DNA from: an uncultured Rhodanobacter sp.
Lineage (GTDB): Bacteria; Pseudomonadota; Gammaproteobacteria; Xanthomonadales; Rhodanobacteraceae
Assembly (NCBI GenBank): GCA_903827735.1
Contig: CAIKJM010000643.1
Location: forward strand, 1 to 6,703
DNA length: 6,703 bases
Direction of reading: 5' to 3'
Positions 6,660 through 6,703 of the stretch are shown here, piece by piece. The notes under the pieces were generated by a model. The model worked only from the letters and a program-made list of their open reading frames with translations, had not been told where the DNA came from and searched no databases. Each line of letters begins with the position of its first letter. Position 1 is the first letter of the stretch. Position numbers and translations under genes: made by a program.

Positions 6660-6703
6660 CTAACAACAGAGAAGCCAGCAAGCGCGAAGAACTCGCGAAC
6701 AAC

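Overview
The window looks like an accessory stretch of a proteobacterial chromosome, probably beta- or gammaproteobacterial. That guess rests on a DUF1993 protein, a GGDEF-domain remnant, a large glycine-rich surface-type repeat protein and a TPR-glycosyltransferase. The genus cannot be named from the sequence. The three clear genes are all on the minus strand. Gene density is low, with long spacers that hold gene debris and small repeats.

Layout from left to right. Positions 1-1493 hold the first 497 codons of a very glycine-rich protein that runs off the left edge. It is built of beta-helix-like repeats ('VTNxGxIxGG', 'GGAGV') arranged in modules of about 115 residues. It has no Sec signal peptide at its N-terminus. 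Positions 1494-2029 are a non-coding spacer with a paired direct repeat inside an inverted repeat, and a hairpin just after the next gene. Positions 2030-2539 encode a complete DUF1993 protein. Positions 2540-2910 carry, on the opposite strand, the last ~60 codons of a diguanylate-cyclase (GGDEF) gene with no 5' part, which marks an old rearrangement. Positions 2911-6168 encode a 1085-residue protein with an N-terminal array of TPR helices, including seven 68-residue units in exact register, and a C-terminal DXD glycosyltransferase domain of the Gly_transf_sug/GT32 type. Positions 6169-6703 hold no intact gene. A protein-like minus-strand reading frame there appears to enter from the right edge, with one frameshift, and ends at 6372.

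How the parts may work together: the TPR-glycosyltransferase has the layout of a protein-modifying enzyme (TPR substrate-recognition superhelix plus catalytic domain), although its catalytic domain is not the GT41 type of OGT. A large Ser/Thr/Asn-containing repeat protein is encoded nearby on the same strand. A glycosyltransferase-adhesin pairing is therefore a reasonable hypothesis. However, about 1.4 kb, a DUF1993 gene and a gene remnant separate the two, so they are not an obvious operon and the link is inference only.
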